This document shows positions 36,941 through 45,746 of a DNA stretch of 56,275 nt, one piece after another. The DNA lies in contig JBNKCL010000101.1 of NCBI GenBank assembly GCA_050287725.1, positions 1-56,275 on the forward strand, written 5' to 3'. A program made the position numbers and the translations under genes. Origin of the DNA: CBFDBF01 sp050287725 (lineage in GTDB: Bacteria > Pseudomonadota > Gammaproteobacteria > Chromatiales > Chromatiaceae). The first letter of the stretch is position 1; the number at the start of each line of letters is the position of its first letter. The notes under the pieces were generated by a model. That model was not told the DNA's origin. It did no database searches and saw nothing but the letters and a program-made list of their open reading frames with translations.

Positions 36941-38440
36941 TCACTTGCTCAATTTGCAACGTTGCAACAGGAACTGGGTGAGCAACGTCACCGGCCTGCC
37001 GGTGGCGCCCTTCTCCTTACCGCTGTTCCAGGCGCTGCCGGCGATATCCAGGTGCGCCCATTTGTATTTTTTCGTGAAGCGGGAGAGAAAGCAGGCGGCG
37101 GTAATGGTGCCGGCTCCTTTGCTGCCGATGTTGGCGATATCGGCGAAGTTGCTGTCGAGTTGGCCCTGATAATCCTCCCACAGCGGCAGTTGCCAGGCCC
37201 GGTCGCCGCACTGTTCGCCCGCTGTCCGCAGTTCGTCCACCAGGGTCTGGTCGTTGCCCAGCAGGCCCGAGGCGTGGTGGCCCAGGGCGACCACGCAGGC
37301 GCCGGTGAGGGTGGCGATGTCGATCACCGAACCGGGTTGGAAGCGTTCGGCGTAGGTGAGGGCGTCGCACAGGATCAGCCGCCCTTCCGCGTCGGTGTTG
37401 AGGATCTCGATGGTCTGTCCCGACATGCTGGTGACGATATCCCCCGGTTTATTGGCATTCCCGTCCGGGAGATTCTCGGATGCCGGAACGATGCCCACCA
37501 GGTTGATGGGCAGTTTCAACTCCAGCGCCGCCGCCATGGTCCCGAGGACACTGGCGCCGCCGCACATGTCGAACTTCATTTCGTCCATCGCGGCCGAGGG
37601 TTTGATGGAGATGCCGCCGGCGTCGAAGGTCAGGCCCTTGCCCACCAGCACCACCGGCTTGCTGCCGGCACGGCCGCCCCGGTACTCCATTACGATCAAT
37701 TTGGCCGGCTGGCGGCTGCCCCTGGCGACCGAAAGCAGGGCGCCCATACCCAGCGTCTGCATCCGTTTTTCCCCGAGGATCTCCACCCGCAGCTTGCGCG
37801 ACTTGCGTCCCAGCTCCTTGGCCTGTTCCGCCAGGTAGGTGGGGGTGCAGATGTTGCCCGGCAGATTGCCGAGATCCCGCGCGAGCCCGGCTCCCAGGGC
37901 CATGGCGCGCCCGTGCTCCAACCCCTGCTGCGCCTGCTTGAGGTGGCGTTTCTCGGCCAGCAGGAGAGAGATTCGACGCAACGGACGTTTCGGCTGTTTC
38001 GGTTCGCTTTTGCAGCGGTCGAAGCGGTAGGCGGCGGCTTCCGCCGCCACCACCGCATCCCGCGCCATGGCATAGGCGTTTCCTTCGCCGGGTAACGGAT
38101 CACCCAGGCAACAGATCGCTTCTTCGGCGCCGCTGCCCTGTAATTGCTTCACGGCAGCGGATACCGCTTTGCGGTATCCTGTGAGGGAATACCCTTTGTC
38201 CGGTCCGCAACCCACCACCAGGACGCGTTTGCAAAGGGTGCCGGGTATGTTGTACAGCATCAGGCTGTCGCCCGGTTTGCCTTCCAGCGCCGCCTCTTTG
38301 AGGACCCGGCTCAGGAAGCCCTTGCTCATTCGATCGATGGTGTCCGCCGGCGGAGACAGCCGGCGTCTTTCAAATATGCCCACGATCAGGCAGGCGGTAC
38401 GTTGTTGGGAAGGGTCTCCCGTTGTGATCTTGAACTCCAT
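36941..38440 (-). CDS. pepA: Leucyl aminopeptidase (PepA)
   Basis: Dimetal M17 aminopeptidase of 499 residues; E. coli PepA also acts as a DNA-binding protein in carAB regulation and Xer recombination. The catalytic domain shows LVGKGLTFDAGGISIKPSA (lysine and aspartate ligands) and the M17 signature NTDAEGRLILCDALTYAE. It faces away from lptF across a 192-base region, the common gammaproteobacterial arrangement, and leads the pepA-holC unit. Confidence 0.96.
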   Translation of the reverse strand: MEFKITTGDPSQQRTACLIVGIFERRRLSPPADTIDRMSKGFLSRVLKEAALEGKPGDSLMLYNIPGTLCKRVLVVGCGPDKGYSLTGYRKAVSAAVKQLQGSGAEEAICCLGDPLPGEGNAYAMARDAVVAAEAAAYRFDRCKSEPKQPKRPLRRISLLLAEKRHLKQAQQGLEHGRAMALGAGLARDLGNLPGNICTPTYLAEQAKELGRKSRKLRVEILGEKRMQTLGMGALLSVARGSRQPAKLIVMEYRGGRAGSKPVVLVGKGLTFDAGGISIKPSAAMDEMKFDMCGGASVLGTMAAALELKLPINLVGIVPASENLPDGNANKPGDIVTSMSGQTIEILNTDAEGRLILCDALTYAERFQPGSVIDIATLTGACVVALGHHASGLLGNDQTLVDELRTAGEQCGDRAWQLPLWEDYQGQLDSNFADIANIGSKGAGTITAACFLSRFTKKYKWAHLDIAGSAWNSGKEKGATGRPVTLLTQFLLQRCKLSK

Positions 38441-38632
38441 GAAGGCTCCTGCGCGGATTGGATTGCTCTTTCTATTCTCACCCGCGCCATTTTTCGTTAC
38501 GATGCATGTGCAGGTTGATTCCTTTTCTAGTCTACAAAAAACGGCGCCATTTACCAGCGCTGCGACGGAATACTGGAATCGTGATCCACTACCGAATCCT
38601 AGGGTTGTTATGGCCGTCGCTGTGCCAAGTTC

Positions 38633-39739
38633 ATGATTCCTATTATTGATCGCTATATCCTGAAGGAAGTGACGAAATCGTTCCTGGCGATTCTCGCGAT
38701 TCTGTTCGTCATCTTCCTGGGGCAGGCCTTCATGAAGATTCTGCAGCAGGCGGCTTCCGGCGCGATCAGCAATGACGCGTTGTTTAGTTTGGTTGCGTTG
38801 GAGTCGTTATGGATTCTCTGTACGGTTCTGCCGCCCGCTTTCTTTCTCTCCATTCTCTATGCCATCGGGCGCATGTACCGTGACAGCGAGATGACGGCGA
38901 TGGAGGCAAGCGGGGTCGGGCTTCTTCGTATCTACCGCTCCATATTTTATGCCGCGCTGCCGGTGGCGATCGTGGTGGCATTATTGAGCGTCATGGTGTT
39001 GCCCTGGATGAATCAGGCCAAAGCCGCGATTCTGAAGGCGGAGAAGCAATCCGCGGAATTCACTACCGCCATCGCTGGCCGGTTCAACGAATTCCGGAAG
39101 GGTGGACTGGTGTTTTATGTCGAGGATATGTCGGAAGACAAGAGCCGGCTGCGCCGGGTTTTTGTGCAAAACCGGCAGCACGGGAAGCTTGGGATCGTTA
39201 CGGCCCAAGAGGGTTATCAGTACGTGGATCCCGAGAGTGGTGACCGGTTTGTGGTTCTGAAGCAGGGGCGTCGCTACGAAGGGGAGCCCGGCAGCAGCAA
39301 CTATTCGATCGGGGAGCTGGAGAAGTACGGGATGCGGATCGCAAGCACTCCGGTAGGGGATGAGAAGGTTTCCCGGCGTGCACTGCCCACGGGAGTACTG
39401 CTCGCGTCGGATGATCTCAGCGATCGGGCCGAGGGGCAGGCGAGATTACTGTTGCCGATTGCGGTGTTGGTGTTCGCGGTGCTCAGCGTGCCGCTTTGCC
39501 GCTCGATCCCGCGGGAAGGGAGCGCCTGGCAGATGGCTCTGGCGATTCTGCTCTATTTCGTCTACATGAATCTGCAGGCGGTCTCCGGGAGCTGGATGAA
39601 AGACGGAGTGACCGCTGCCTGGTTGGGGCGCTGGTGGGTACCGATATTCATGCTCGGTTTCGGTGGGGCGTTGCTGTTTCTCCGTTCCCGCCGATTCGAC
39701 CGATTGCAGCGGAGCGTATGGGCGAGGGTCAGCCGATGA
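38633..39739 (+). CDS. lptF: LPS export permease LptF
   Basis: Inner-membrane permease of the LptB2FG transporter that extracts LPS from the membrane. The 368 residues begin IIDRYILKEVTKSFLAILAI, typical of LptF, with three N-terminal hydrophobic helices (about 10-35, 55-80, 100-125), a periplasmic beta-jellyroll (about 130-265) and three C-terminal helices. It overlaps lptG by 4 bases (ATGA). LptB and other Lpt components are outside the window. Confidence 0.94.
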   Translation: MIPIIDRYILKEVTKSFLAILAILFVIFLGQAFMKILQQAASGAISNDALFSLVALESLWILCTVLPPAFFLSILYAIGRMYRDSEMTAMEASGVGLLRIYRSIFYAALPVAIVVALLSVMVLPWMNQAKAAILKAEKQSAEFTTAIAGRFNEFRKGGLVFYVEDMSEDKSRLRRVFVQNRQHGKLGIVTAQEGYQYVDPESGDRFVVLKQGRRYEGEPGSSNYSIGELEKYGMRIASTPVGDEKVSRRALPTGVLLASDDLSDRAEGQARLLLPIAVLVFAVLSVPLCRSIPREGSAWQMALAILLYFVYMNLQAVSGSWMKDGVTAAWLGRWWVPIFMLGFGGALLFLRSRRFDRLQRSVWARVSR

Positions 39740-40800
39740 AGATCCTGGAGCGCTATATCGGAAAAACGGTGATCTTGACCATCCTGGTCGTTCTTTTGGT
39801 ATTGCTGATTCTGATCGCATTCGGCGATTTGATCGAAGAGTTGGGTGATGTCGGTGAGGGGAACTATCGTACCGTCGATGCCTTCCTCTACACCTTTTTG
39901 ATACTTCCGCGCCGTGCCTACGAAATTTTTCCCGTTGCGGTGTTATTAGGCAGCATGATCGGTTTGGGGGGGCTCTCCAGCCATTCGGAACTGACGGCCA
40001 TGCGGGCGGCGGGGGTCTCGTTGGGCCGGATCGTTCTGGCGGCGCTCAAGGCCGGGATCCTGATGATGGTGCTGGTGGTGGTGGTCGGTGAGCTGATCGC
40101 GCCGGAAGCGGAGCAATACGCGGAGACGATGCGGGCCTCCAAACAATCGAAACAGGTGACGTTGAAAACGGAGTACGGGTTTTGGGCGCGCGACCGGAAC
40201 TCTTTCGTCAATATTCGCCAGATCCTGCCGGGTGCCCGGTTGAAGGACATCTACATCTACGAGTTTACCGACCAGGACGAACTGCGGTTGGCGACCCACG
40301 CCGGGTTCGCCCAGTATCGGGACGGCCACTGGTTGCTGAGCGATATCCGCCAGAGCGAGTTCTCCAAGGACCGGGTGGTGAGCCGTCAGGTGGAAAGCGC
40401 CGCCTGGGATTCGATGCTGAATCCGGCCCTGTTGAGCATGGTGGTGGTGAAACCCGCGATGTTACCGGCATGGGGACTGTTTCAATATATCCAGTTTATG
40501 CACGAGAACGGCCAGAGCGCGATTCCGTTCGAAGTGGCCTTCTGGAACAAGATCGTGATGCCGTTGGTCACCCTGGTGATGGTGTTTCTTTCGATTCCGT
40601 TTGTGTTCGGCGTACTGCGAAGCGTGGGGATCGCGCCGCGCATCTTTGCCGGCACCCTGATCGGCACCACCTTTTTCCTGTTGACCAAGATGCTGGGTCA
40701 CATGGCGGTGGTGTACGAACTGAATCCGCTGTTTTCCGCTTCTTTTCCGGCGCTCGCGATGTTGGGGTTGGCGTTTTGGGTTATGCGCCGCGTCCACTAG
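39736..40800 (+). CDS. lptG: LPS export permease LptG
   Basis: Partner permease of LptF, 354 residues, starting MKILERYIGKTVILTILVVL at the ATG overlapping the lptF stop. A longer frame to 39496 only reads through lptF. The usual 3+3 transmembrane layout with a central periplasmic domain is present (LKTEYGFWARDRNSFVNI). The palindromic element B begins 3 bases after its stop codon and separates it from the convergent RDD gene. Confidence 0.95.
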   Translation: MKILERYIGKTVILTILVVLLVLLILIAFGDLIEELGDVGEGNYRTVDAFLYTFLILPRRAYEIFPVAVLLGSMIGLGGLSSHSELTAMRAAGVSLGRIVLAALKAGILMMVLVVVVGELIAPEAEQYAETMRASKQSKQVTLKTEYGFWARDRNSFVNIRQILPGARLKDIYIYEFTDQDELRLATHAGFAQYRDGHWLLSDIRQSEFSKDRVVSRQVESAAWDSMLNPALLSMVVVKPAMLPAWGLFQYIQFMHENGQSAIPFEVAFWNKIVMPLVTLVMVFLSIPFVFGVLRSVGIAPRIFAGTLIGTTFFLLTKMLGHMAVVYELNPLFSASFPALAMLGLAFWVMRRVH

Positions 40801-40803
40801 TCG

Positions 40804-40927
40804 CCGAAAAACCTCATGCGGCACGATACGGCGTTAAAATCCGGCTCACAATGCTCATTTACTACCCGGTAAACTGCGCTTGTTCGCCGAATTTTGCCTT
40901 GTCTCGCGCTCGCCTGAGGCTTTTCGG
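40804..40927. repeat. Long palindromic element, copy B
   Basis: Outer arms CCGAAAAACCTCATGCG (40804-40820) and CGCCTGAGGCTTTTCGG (40911-40927) pair imperfectly, and inner arms AAAATCCGGC (40836-40845) and GCCGAATTTT (40886-40895) pair with one mismatch. The core has AATGCTCATTTACTA, then GGTAAACTGCGCTTGTTCG, and GCCTTG follows the inner right arm, as in copies A and C. It fills the gap between lptG and the convergent RDD gene, starting 3 bases after the lptG stop. Confidence 0.85.
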
Positions 40928-40968
40928 TAAGTTCTAGAGTTCTAGGGGTTATCCCAACACGAAAAAAG

Positions 40969-41409
40969 TTATCTGCGGAAATGGGTCAGGGCGATGATGC
41001 GGGTTTGGGAGAGGCGGTCATGCCAGGTCAGGCGTTCCCGGTCGGTCAGGACCCACAAAAAACCAAGTCCGCATGCGGCCCAGGAGAGCAGGGCGGCAAG
41101 GTATCGCAACAGGGCGTGACGCAGGGTCAGCGGACCGCCGTCGCTGCGTACCAGGCGCAAACCCCAGACCCGGAGTCCGAGGGTCTGTCCGCCGTGCAGC
41201 CAGAACCAGGCGAAGAACAGAAAGCTCACCAGCAGCATATAGGCGCTGTAATAGAGATTGGTGCTGTGAATCGGTTGTCCGCCGTGCGCGATCAGCGCCA
41301 GGGCGGAGGCTGCGAACAGTACCCCTCCCAGCAGCAGGGTGTCGTACAGCAGGGCGGCGAAACGGCGCAGGATGCCGGCCGGTTCGGGTGATTCCTGTTT
41401 CGTATCCAT
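40969..41409 (-). CDS. RDD family membrane protein
   Basis: A 146-residue inner-membrane protein with three hydrophobic helices and the family's signature residues: Arg-Arg near the start (ILRRFAALLYDTLLLGG), then the Gly-rich HGGQTLGLRVWGLRLV, and DRLSQT near the C-terminus. RDD proteins are of unclear function, some implicated in ion transport. It is last in the minus-strand unit that starts with the HDOD gene, 27 bases after the DUF971-MoaD gene. Confidence 0.88.
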   Translation of the reverse strand: MDTKQESPEPAGILRRFAALLYDTLLLGGVLFAASALALIAHGGQPIHSTNLYYSAYMLLVSFLFFAWFWLHGGQTLGLRVWGLRLVRSDGGPLTLRHALLRYLAALLSWAACGLGFLWVLTDRERLTWHDRLSQTRIIALTHFRR

Positions 41410-41436
41410 GCGGGATCCGGTTGCCGCTGCGGCGGT

Positions 41437-42072
41437 TTATTTCGCCGCCGGCGGGTAGGGGGAGTTGGGGATCAGCGCGACCTCGTCTCCGTTCTCGATC
41501 CGGGTGAAGGGTTCGGAGAACTGTTTATTGACGGTGACCCGGTAGGAACCTTCCTGCAGCATTCGCGCATAGGCGGCGCCGCGTTTGCGCAGCCACACCA
41601 ACAGGGTTTCCACATCGCTCACCGAAGGGGGCGGCTCCAGCGTTTCCGACTGTTTGCCCAGGTGTTTCACCAGGTAGGAGAAGTAGAGCAGGGTGATGCG
41701 GCGGGGTCCGGTATCCGCCGCGCGCCGGTAACCGCTCTGCTCCAGCCGCTGCAGATAGTTTTGCCAGTTCTCCGCGTGCCGTTCCCCCAGGGTGTAGAGG
41801 GTATCCCAGGAGTAGATGCCGGTATCGTGGCCGTCGTCGAACACCAGCCGTACGGCGTATTGTCCCTGCGGTTCGATGCGTTCGATGCTGACCTGTTCCT
41901 TGCCGGTCACCGGGCGATCGGAGGTGCGTACCTCCTTCGCCGGGGAGAAGACCCGCAGGTATTCGCACGGGAGCTCGAACCGCTTTCCGTCGTCGAATTC
42001 GACGATCAGCAGCCGGGATTTGGTATGCAGGTTGAGCGCCGTGGGGTGCCGGGTGGTGGCTTGTTCGGACAT
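41437..42072 (-). CDS. DUF971 domain fused to a MoaD/ThiS-like ubiquitin fold
   Basis: A 211-residue fusion. Residues about 10-110 are DUF971 (LNLHTKSRLLIVEFDDGKRF, DGHDTGIYSWDTLYTLG). Residues about 126-203 align with MoaD (ITLLYFSYLVKHLGK, VETLLVWLRKRG, YRVTVNKQ, IENGDEVALIPNSPYP). The protein ends PPAAK instead of the Gly-Gly tail that MoaD and ThiS need for activation by adenylation, so it is unlikely to act as a sulfur carrier unless by another route. It lies in a unit with a radical SAM protein upstream and an RDD protein downstream. Confidence 0.82.
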   Translation of the reverse strand: MSEQATTRHPTALNLHTKSRLLIVEFDDGKRFELPCEYLRVFSPAKEVRTSDRPVTGKEQVSIERIEPQGQYAVRLVFDDGHDTGIYSWDTLYTLGERHAENWQNYLQRLEQSGYRRAADTGPRRITLLYFSYLVKHLGKQSETLEPPPSVSDVETLLVWLRKRGAAYARMLQEGSYRVTVNKQFSEPFTRIENGDEVALIPNSPYPPAAK

Positions 42073-42142
42073 GATTCAGTTTCTTGCGTGGGTGGAACCG
42101 GGGGCCGGATGGTTACATAGGTGACGGCTCGGTTCAAGCCGC

Positions 42143-42739
42143 TCACCCCACCCGCCCCAGGGTCCGTTTGCGAAACTTCACCCCCAACTCCGCCGCCAGC
42201 CGTTCGCATGCGGGGATATCCACCCCTTCCAGGCCGTCGAGAGCGGTGGCGGTCACTTCGGCCACGTAGCGGGGCGCTTCCTTCAGGAATGCCAGCATGG
42301 CGGCATAGGAGCCGGGCAGGGCGGGAACGCAGTGACGTTCGTATACCTCCGCATTCTGGGCGTTCAGCGACACCGAAAGGGCGTCCACGCACTCCCCCAG
42401 TTCCGGCAGTACGTTTCGCTTGTGCACCAGGTTGGCCAGCCCGTCGGTATTGATCCGCACCCGGCCGCCGTGCGCCTTGATGTGGCGGGCCACCTCCAGC
42501 AGCACCTTCAGGCGCAGGGTCGGCTCACCGTAACCGCAGAACACCACCTCGGAATAGGCGGAGGGATCGCCGAGGGCGTCGATCAGTTCCTGCGCCGAGG
42601 GCAGGTGGTCGAGGGTCAGATCGTATTGGTGCAGCTGCCGGTCCCCCAGGTTCTTGGGGCAGAAGGTGCAGCCCAGGGTGCAGCGGTCGGTGATATTGAG
42701 ATAGAGGCGGTCGCCGATGGTGTAACAGATCTGGCTCAT
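42143..42739 (-). CDS. TatD-link type radical SAM protein
   Basis: A 198-residue minimal radical SAM protein. CTLGCTFCPK provides the CxxxCxxC ligands for the 4Fe-4S cluster, EVVFCGYGEPTLRL is the GEP-like SAM-binding strand and VRINTDGL follows. It resembles the family annotated as TatD-associated radical SAM (TIGR04038-like), but no tatD gene is present in this window. Substrate unknown. It starts 3 bases after the HDOD gene stop, so the two are coupled. Confidence 0.85.
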   Translation of the reverse strand: MSQICYTIGDRLYLNITDRCTLGCTFCPKNLGDRQLHQYDLTLDHLPSAQELIDALGDPSAYSEVVFCGYGEPTLRLKVLLEVARHIKAHGGRVRINTDGLANLVHKRNVLPELGECVDALSVSLNAQNAEVYERHCVPALPGSYAAMLAFLKEAPRYVAEVTATALDGLEGVDIPACERLAAELGVKFRKRTLGRVG

Positions 42740-42742
42740 TCA

Positions 42743-44155
42743 CTACCTCTGGGCCAATTGATTGCAGAGCTGTTGGCAGAGCTGCCGAAAGCGATTGAAG
42801 TGGTCCTGATCGAGCCGTTCCGGCCGGGTGCAGTCGCCGTACAGGAAACCGATGGGTTTGTTGCGCACATAGAGCGAGCTTACGAAAAAGCCGCGGGTAT
42901 CGATAGTGTCGCGGAGCGACGGGGGGATGAGCGGCAGATAGTGCTCCCGGTTTTCGTCGTTCAACCAGAGCCCTTGCGGTTTGGCCAGCAGAGCGCCGAA
43001 CAGATTGCGCGGTTCCAACGGCAGCACGAAATGTCGCAGCTTCGAATCTTTCTCCGCACCCAGCGCGAAACGGGCCTGCAGGGCCTTCCGGTCGGAGGTC
43101 AACATCGCGAACAGCAGCCGTTCCAGTCCCAGCTCCTTTTGCATGCGGGCCATGATCCGGGAGAAGTTCTCCTGCACCCGGCTGGTGTCCGTATGCGTAC
43201 CCGACTTCGGCGGCCGGGGGGACGCCGGGGCGGTTCCGGTGCGTTTTTCGGTGGCTGCCGCAGGGGCGCCCTCCGGAACCGGTTCGGCTATCTTGGGCCG
43301 GCGTATGGCCACCAGGGCGGTGGCGGTGACCGGAAACGGCAGGCCGTGGAGATCACGCGCGACCTCGGCCGCCAGCGCATGGAGCCGGGCGCCGGCCCGG
43401 TGGCTCGGGAGTTTGCGCAATGCGGCCAGGGCGTCGATCAGGTCGCCGGCCTCTTCGCTGAACCAGTCCCGTTCCGTGGCGCGTGCCAGTGCCGCCGCCA
43501 GCACCGCCGTCATCGGACGCGACTGCAGGTGCCAGGAGCCGAGCAGGGCGGTGCCGATCAAGGTGGGTAGTCGCCACTGCCGCGCCAATGCGCTGCTGAG
43601 CTGCGGTAACGGGAACCCCAGGACCTGGAGGGCGGCGCTGCCGCGATCCATTCCCTTTGCGGCCAAGTCCTCGATCCGCTCCATCTTCTCCGGTGCATGC
43701 GCCCAGAGCGCCATTTCCCCGCAATCGTGGAACAGGGCGGCGAGTCCCAACTCATCTGGGTTACTATCAGGGTGGTCGAGTCCCCAGTCATGGGCGTAAC
43801 GAGCCGCATGCACGGAGCGGGAGTAGCAGCGGTATAACCCTTTGGCGGCGGAGGTGTTCACCGCCGGTGGTTGGGAGGAGAGGTTTGCGATCATCCCGGA
43901 AAGCGGGGTGTGGCCGAGCAGCGCCACCGCATGCGCCACGCTGGCGGGTGGTTCTCTGCCGGTGCCGGCCCGGTTGCCGAAATGGCGAAACAGGGCCAGC
44001 GTGAAGCCGGGATCGCGCTGAATCAGTTGTTGAAAGTCGGCATTGTCGGCGCGCGGATTCTCCAACAGTTGTGCGACCTTGCGAAGGGTAGCGGTCATTG
44101 CCGGCAGGGGTGGGGTGCCGAGAAATGCGGTCCATTCGCTGAGGGTGTTTGGCAT
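42743..44155 (-). CDS. HDOD domain protein with C-terminal GAF-like region
   Basis: A 470-residue signalling protein. The HDOD domain spans about 5-250 (PLPAMTATLRKVAQLLEN, HAVALLGHTPLSGMI, GLAALFHDCGEMALW). A Pro/Ala-rich linker (about 265-305) precedes a region resembling a GAF domain (FVLPLEPRNLFGALL, RGFFVSSLYVRNKPIGFLYG). The ATG at 44155 has AGGGAA about 10 bases upstream; a frame to 44200 has no ribosome site. Such proteins link stress or second-messenger signals to motility or stability control; its partners are unknown. Confidence 0.85.
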   Translation of the reverse strand: MPNTLSEWTAFLGTPPLPAMTATLRKVAQLLENPRADNADFQQLIQRDPGFTLALFRHFGNRAGTGREPPASVAHAVALLGHTPLSGMIANLSSQPPAVNTSAAKGLYRCYSRSVHAARYAHDWGLDHPDSNPDELGLAALFHDCGEMALWAHAPEKMERIEDLAAKGMDRGSAALQVLGFPLPQLSSALARQWRLPTLIGTALLGSWHLQSRPMTAVLAAALARATERDWFSEEAGDLIDALAALRKLPSHRAGARLHALAAEVARDLHGLPFPVTATALVAIRRPKIAEPVPEGAPAAATEKRTGTAPASPRPPKSGTHTDTSRVQENFSRIMARMQKELGLERLLFAMLTSDRKALQARFALGAEKDSKLRHFVLPLEPRNLFGALLAKPQGLWLNDENREHYLPLIPPSLRDTIDTRGFFVSSLYVRNKPIGFLYGDCTRPERLDQDHFNRFRQLCQQLCNQLAQR

Positions 44156-44198
44156 CGAAAAAAAGTTCCCTATTTTTGTCAGGCCGGGAAAGCGATAC

Positions 44199-44897
44199 AT
44201 GAGAACACAACCGCGGGAGGATGAAAACCGGCCGGATTTTCCGGATAACCGGGGTGAAATCGTGGTGTTGGTACACGGTATCTGGATGACCGGTTTGGAG
44301 TTGCGCTGGTTGGGTGGAAGGCTGCGCCGGTGCGGTTTTATCCCGCGTTATTTTCACTACCATTCGTTGCGTGACACCCCCCGGGAGAGTGCCGTCCGGC
44401 TGGGGCGGTTTGTTACAGAGTTGCGGGCGGAGCGGCTCCATCTGGTGGGGCACAGCCTGGGGGGGATCGTGTTGCTGCACCTGTTCGATCTCTACCCCGA
44501 CCTGCCGCCCGGCCGGGTGTTGTTGCTGGGCTCCCCGGTCCGCGGCAGCGGGGTGGCGCGGCATATGGAGGCAACCCCCTGGCTGCATCCGTTCCTGGGG
44601 CGTAGCGGGGAGCGGGGGGTGTTGGGTGAGGCGCCGCCCTGGCGAGGTGGACGGGAGCTGGGGGTGATCGCCGGCAGCACCCATTCGGTGCTGGGAATCG
44701 GCCGGCTGATCGGAGGAGTTGCGGAGCCCAGCGACGGTACGGTAGCCGTGGCGGAGACCCGCTTGCCGGGAGCCACCGCCTGCTGCGTGCTGAACAGCAG
44801 TCACACCGGGATGCTCTTTTCCCGGCGGGTGGCCGCCGAGATCTGCCGTTTTCTGCAGCAGGGTCGCTTCCTGCAGTGCCATGCGATGGGCGCCTGA
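44199..44897 (+). CDS. Alpha/beta hydrolase, lipase-like
   Basis: A 232-residue serine hydrolase. The nucleophile is in GHSLGGIVLLH, the oxyanion-hole strand is IVVLVHGIWM, and a late histidine in LNSSHTGMLFS completes a plausible triad. It has no signal peptide, so it is probably cytoplasmic. An in-frame extension to 44043 overlaps the divergent HDOD gene and is rejected. Downstream lies yebC after 72 bases; the aspS gene often found upstream of yebC is absent. Confidence 0.85.
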   Translation: MRTQPREDENRPDFPDNRGEIVVLVHGIWMTGLELRWLGGRLRRCGFIPRYFHYHSLRDTPRESAVRLGRFVTELRAERLHLVGHSLGGIVLLHLFDLYPDLPPGRVLLLGSPVRGSGVARHMEATPWLHPFLGRSGERGVLGEAPPWRGGRELGVIAGSTHSVLGIGRLIGGVAEPSDGTVAVAETRLPGATACCVLNSSHTGMLFSRRVAAEICRFLQQGRFLQCHAMGA

Positions 44898-44911
44898 GGT
44901 AGGGCGTATTT

Positions 44912-44938
44912 CTGACAGCCCCTCCGGGGTGGTAAACT
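44912..44938 (+). promoter_or_regulatory. Candidate extended -10 promoter for yebC-ruvCAB
   Basis: CTGACA (44912-44917) and TAAACT (44933-44938) are 15 bases apart, with TG at 44930-44931 giving an extended -10 element. A small GCCCCTCCGGGG hairpin sits in the spacer. It is 32 bases before the yebC ATG. Confidence 0.35.
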
Positions 44939-44969
44939 CTCGCCCCAATCAGGTAGTGAGAGGTTTTTT

Positions 44970-45716
44970 ATGGCGGGACATAGTAAATGGGCCAACATCA
45001 AGCACAAGAAGGCCGCGAATGACAAGAAACGGGGCAAGATCTGGACCAAGCTGATCCGTGAAGTCACGGTGGCGGCCCGGGAAGGCGGCGGCGATCCGGG
45101 CACCAACCCCCGGCTGCGGCTGGCGATGGACAAGGCGTTCGGCGCCAACATGCCGAAAGACACGGTGGAGCGCGCCATCAAACGCGGCGCCGGCGGCGGC
45201 GAGGGGGAGAACTACGACGAGATCCGGTACGAAGGGTATGGTCCCGGCGGCACCGCGGTGATGGTGGACTGCATGACCGACAATCGGAATCGGACCGCCT
45301 CCGAGGTGCGCCATGCGTTTACCAAGTACGGCGGCAACCTGGGCACGGACGGTTCGGTCTCCTACCTGTTCAGCAAACAGGGGATCCTGAGCTACGGGCC
45401 GGGGGCGGATGAAGACGCCATCATGGAAGCCGCCCTGGAGGCAGGGGCCGAGGATGTGATCACCAACGATGACGGCTCCATCGATGTAATGACCTCGCCG
45501 GAGGAGTTCGAGTCTGTGAAATCCTCCCTGGAGGCGGCCGGTCACCAGCCGGAGAATGCCGAGGTCACCTTCAACGCCGCCACCCTGGCGCCGCTGGACG
45601 CCGAGACCGCCGAGCGGTTGTTGAAGATGGTGGATGTGCTGGAGGACCTGGACGATGTCCAGGAGGTCTACACCAACGCCGATATCGCCGACGAGATCCT
45701 GGAGTCGGTGGATTAG
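44970..45716 (+). CDS. yebC: YebC/PmpR family regulator
   Basis: A 248-residue YebC family protein; members were described as transcriptional regulators and more recently as translation factors acting on proline-rich stalls. The N-terminus MAGHSKWANIKHKKAAND and the GNLGTDGSVSYLF strand are diagnostic. It is followed after 30 bases by ruvC, the conserved yebC-ruvCAB operon. Confidence 0.96.
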   Translation: MAGHSKWANIKHKKAANDKKRGKIWTKLIREVTVAAREGGGDPGTNPRLRLAMDKAFGANMPKDTVERAIKRGAGGGEGENYDEIRYEGYGPGGTAVMVDCMTDNRNRTASEVRHAFTKYGGNLGTDGSVSYLFSKQGILSYGPGADEDAIMEAALEAGAEDVITNDDGSIDVMTSPEEFESVKSSLEAAGHQPENAEVTFNAATLAPLDAETAERLLKMVDVLEDLDDVQEVYTNADIADEILESVD

Positions 45717-45746
45717 GAGAACAAGACACTGCCGTCATCGACATCA

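Noticed and set aside
38441..38632. Open frames in the pepA-lptF divergent region
   Set aside because: They are extensions of antisense frames over pepA without recognisable protein features; the region is better seen as a divergent promoter region.
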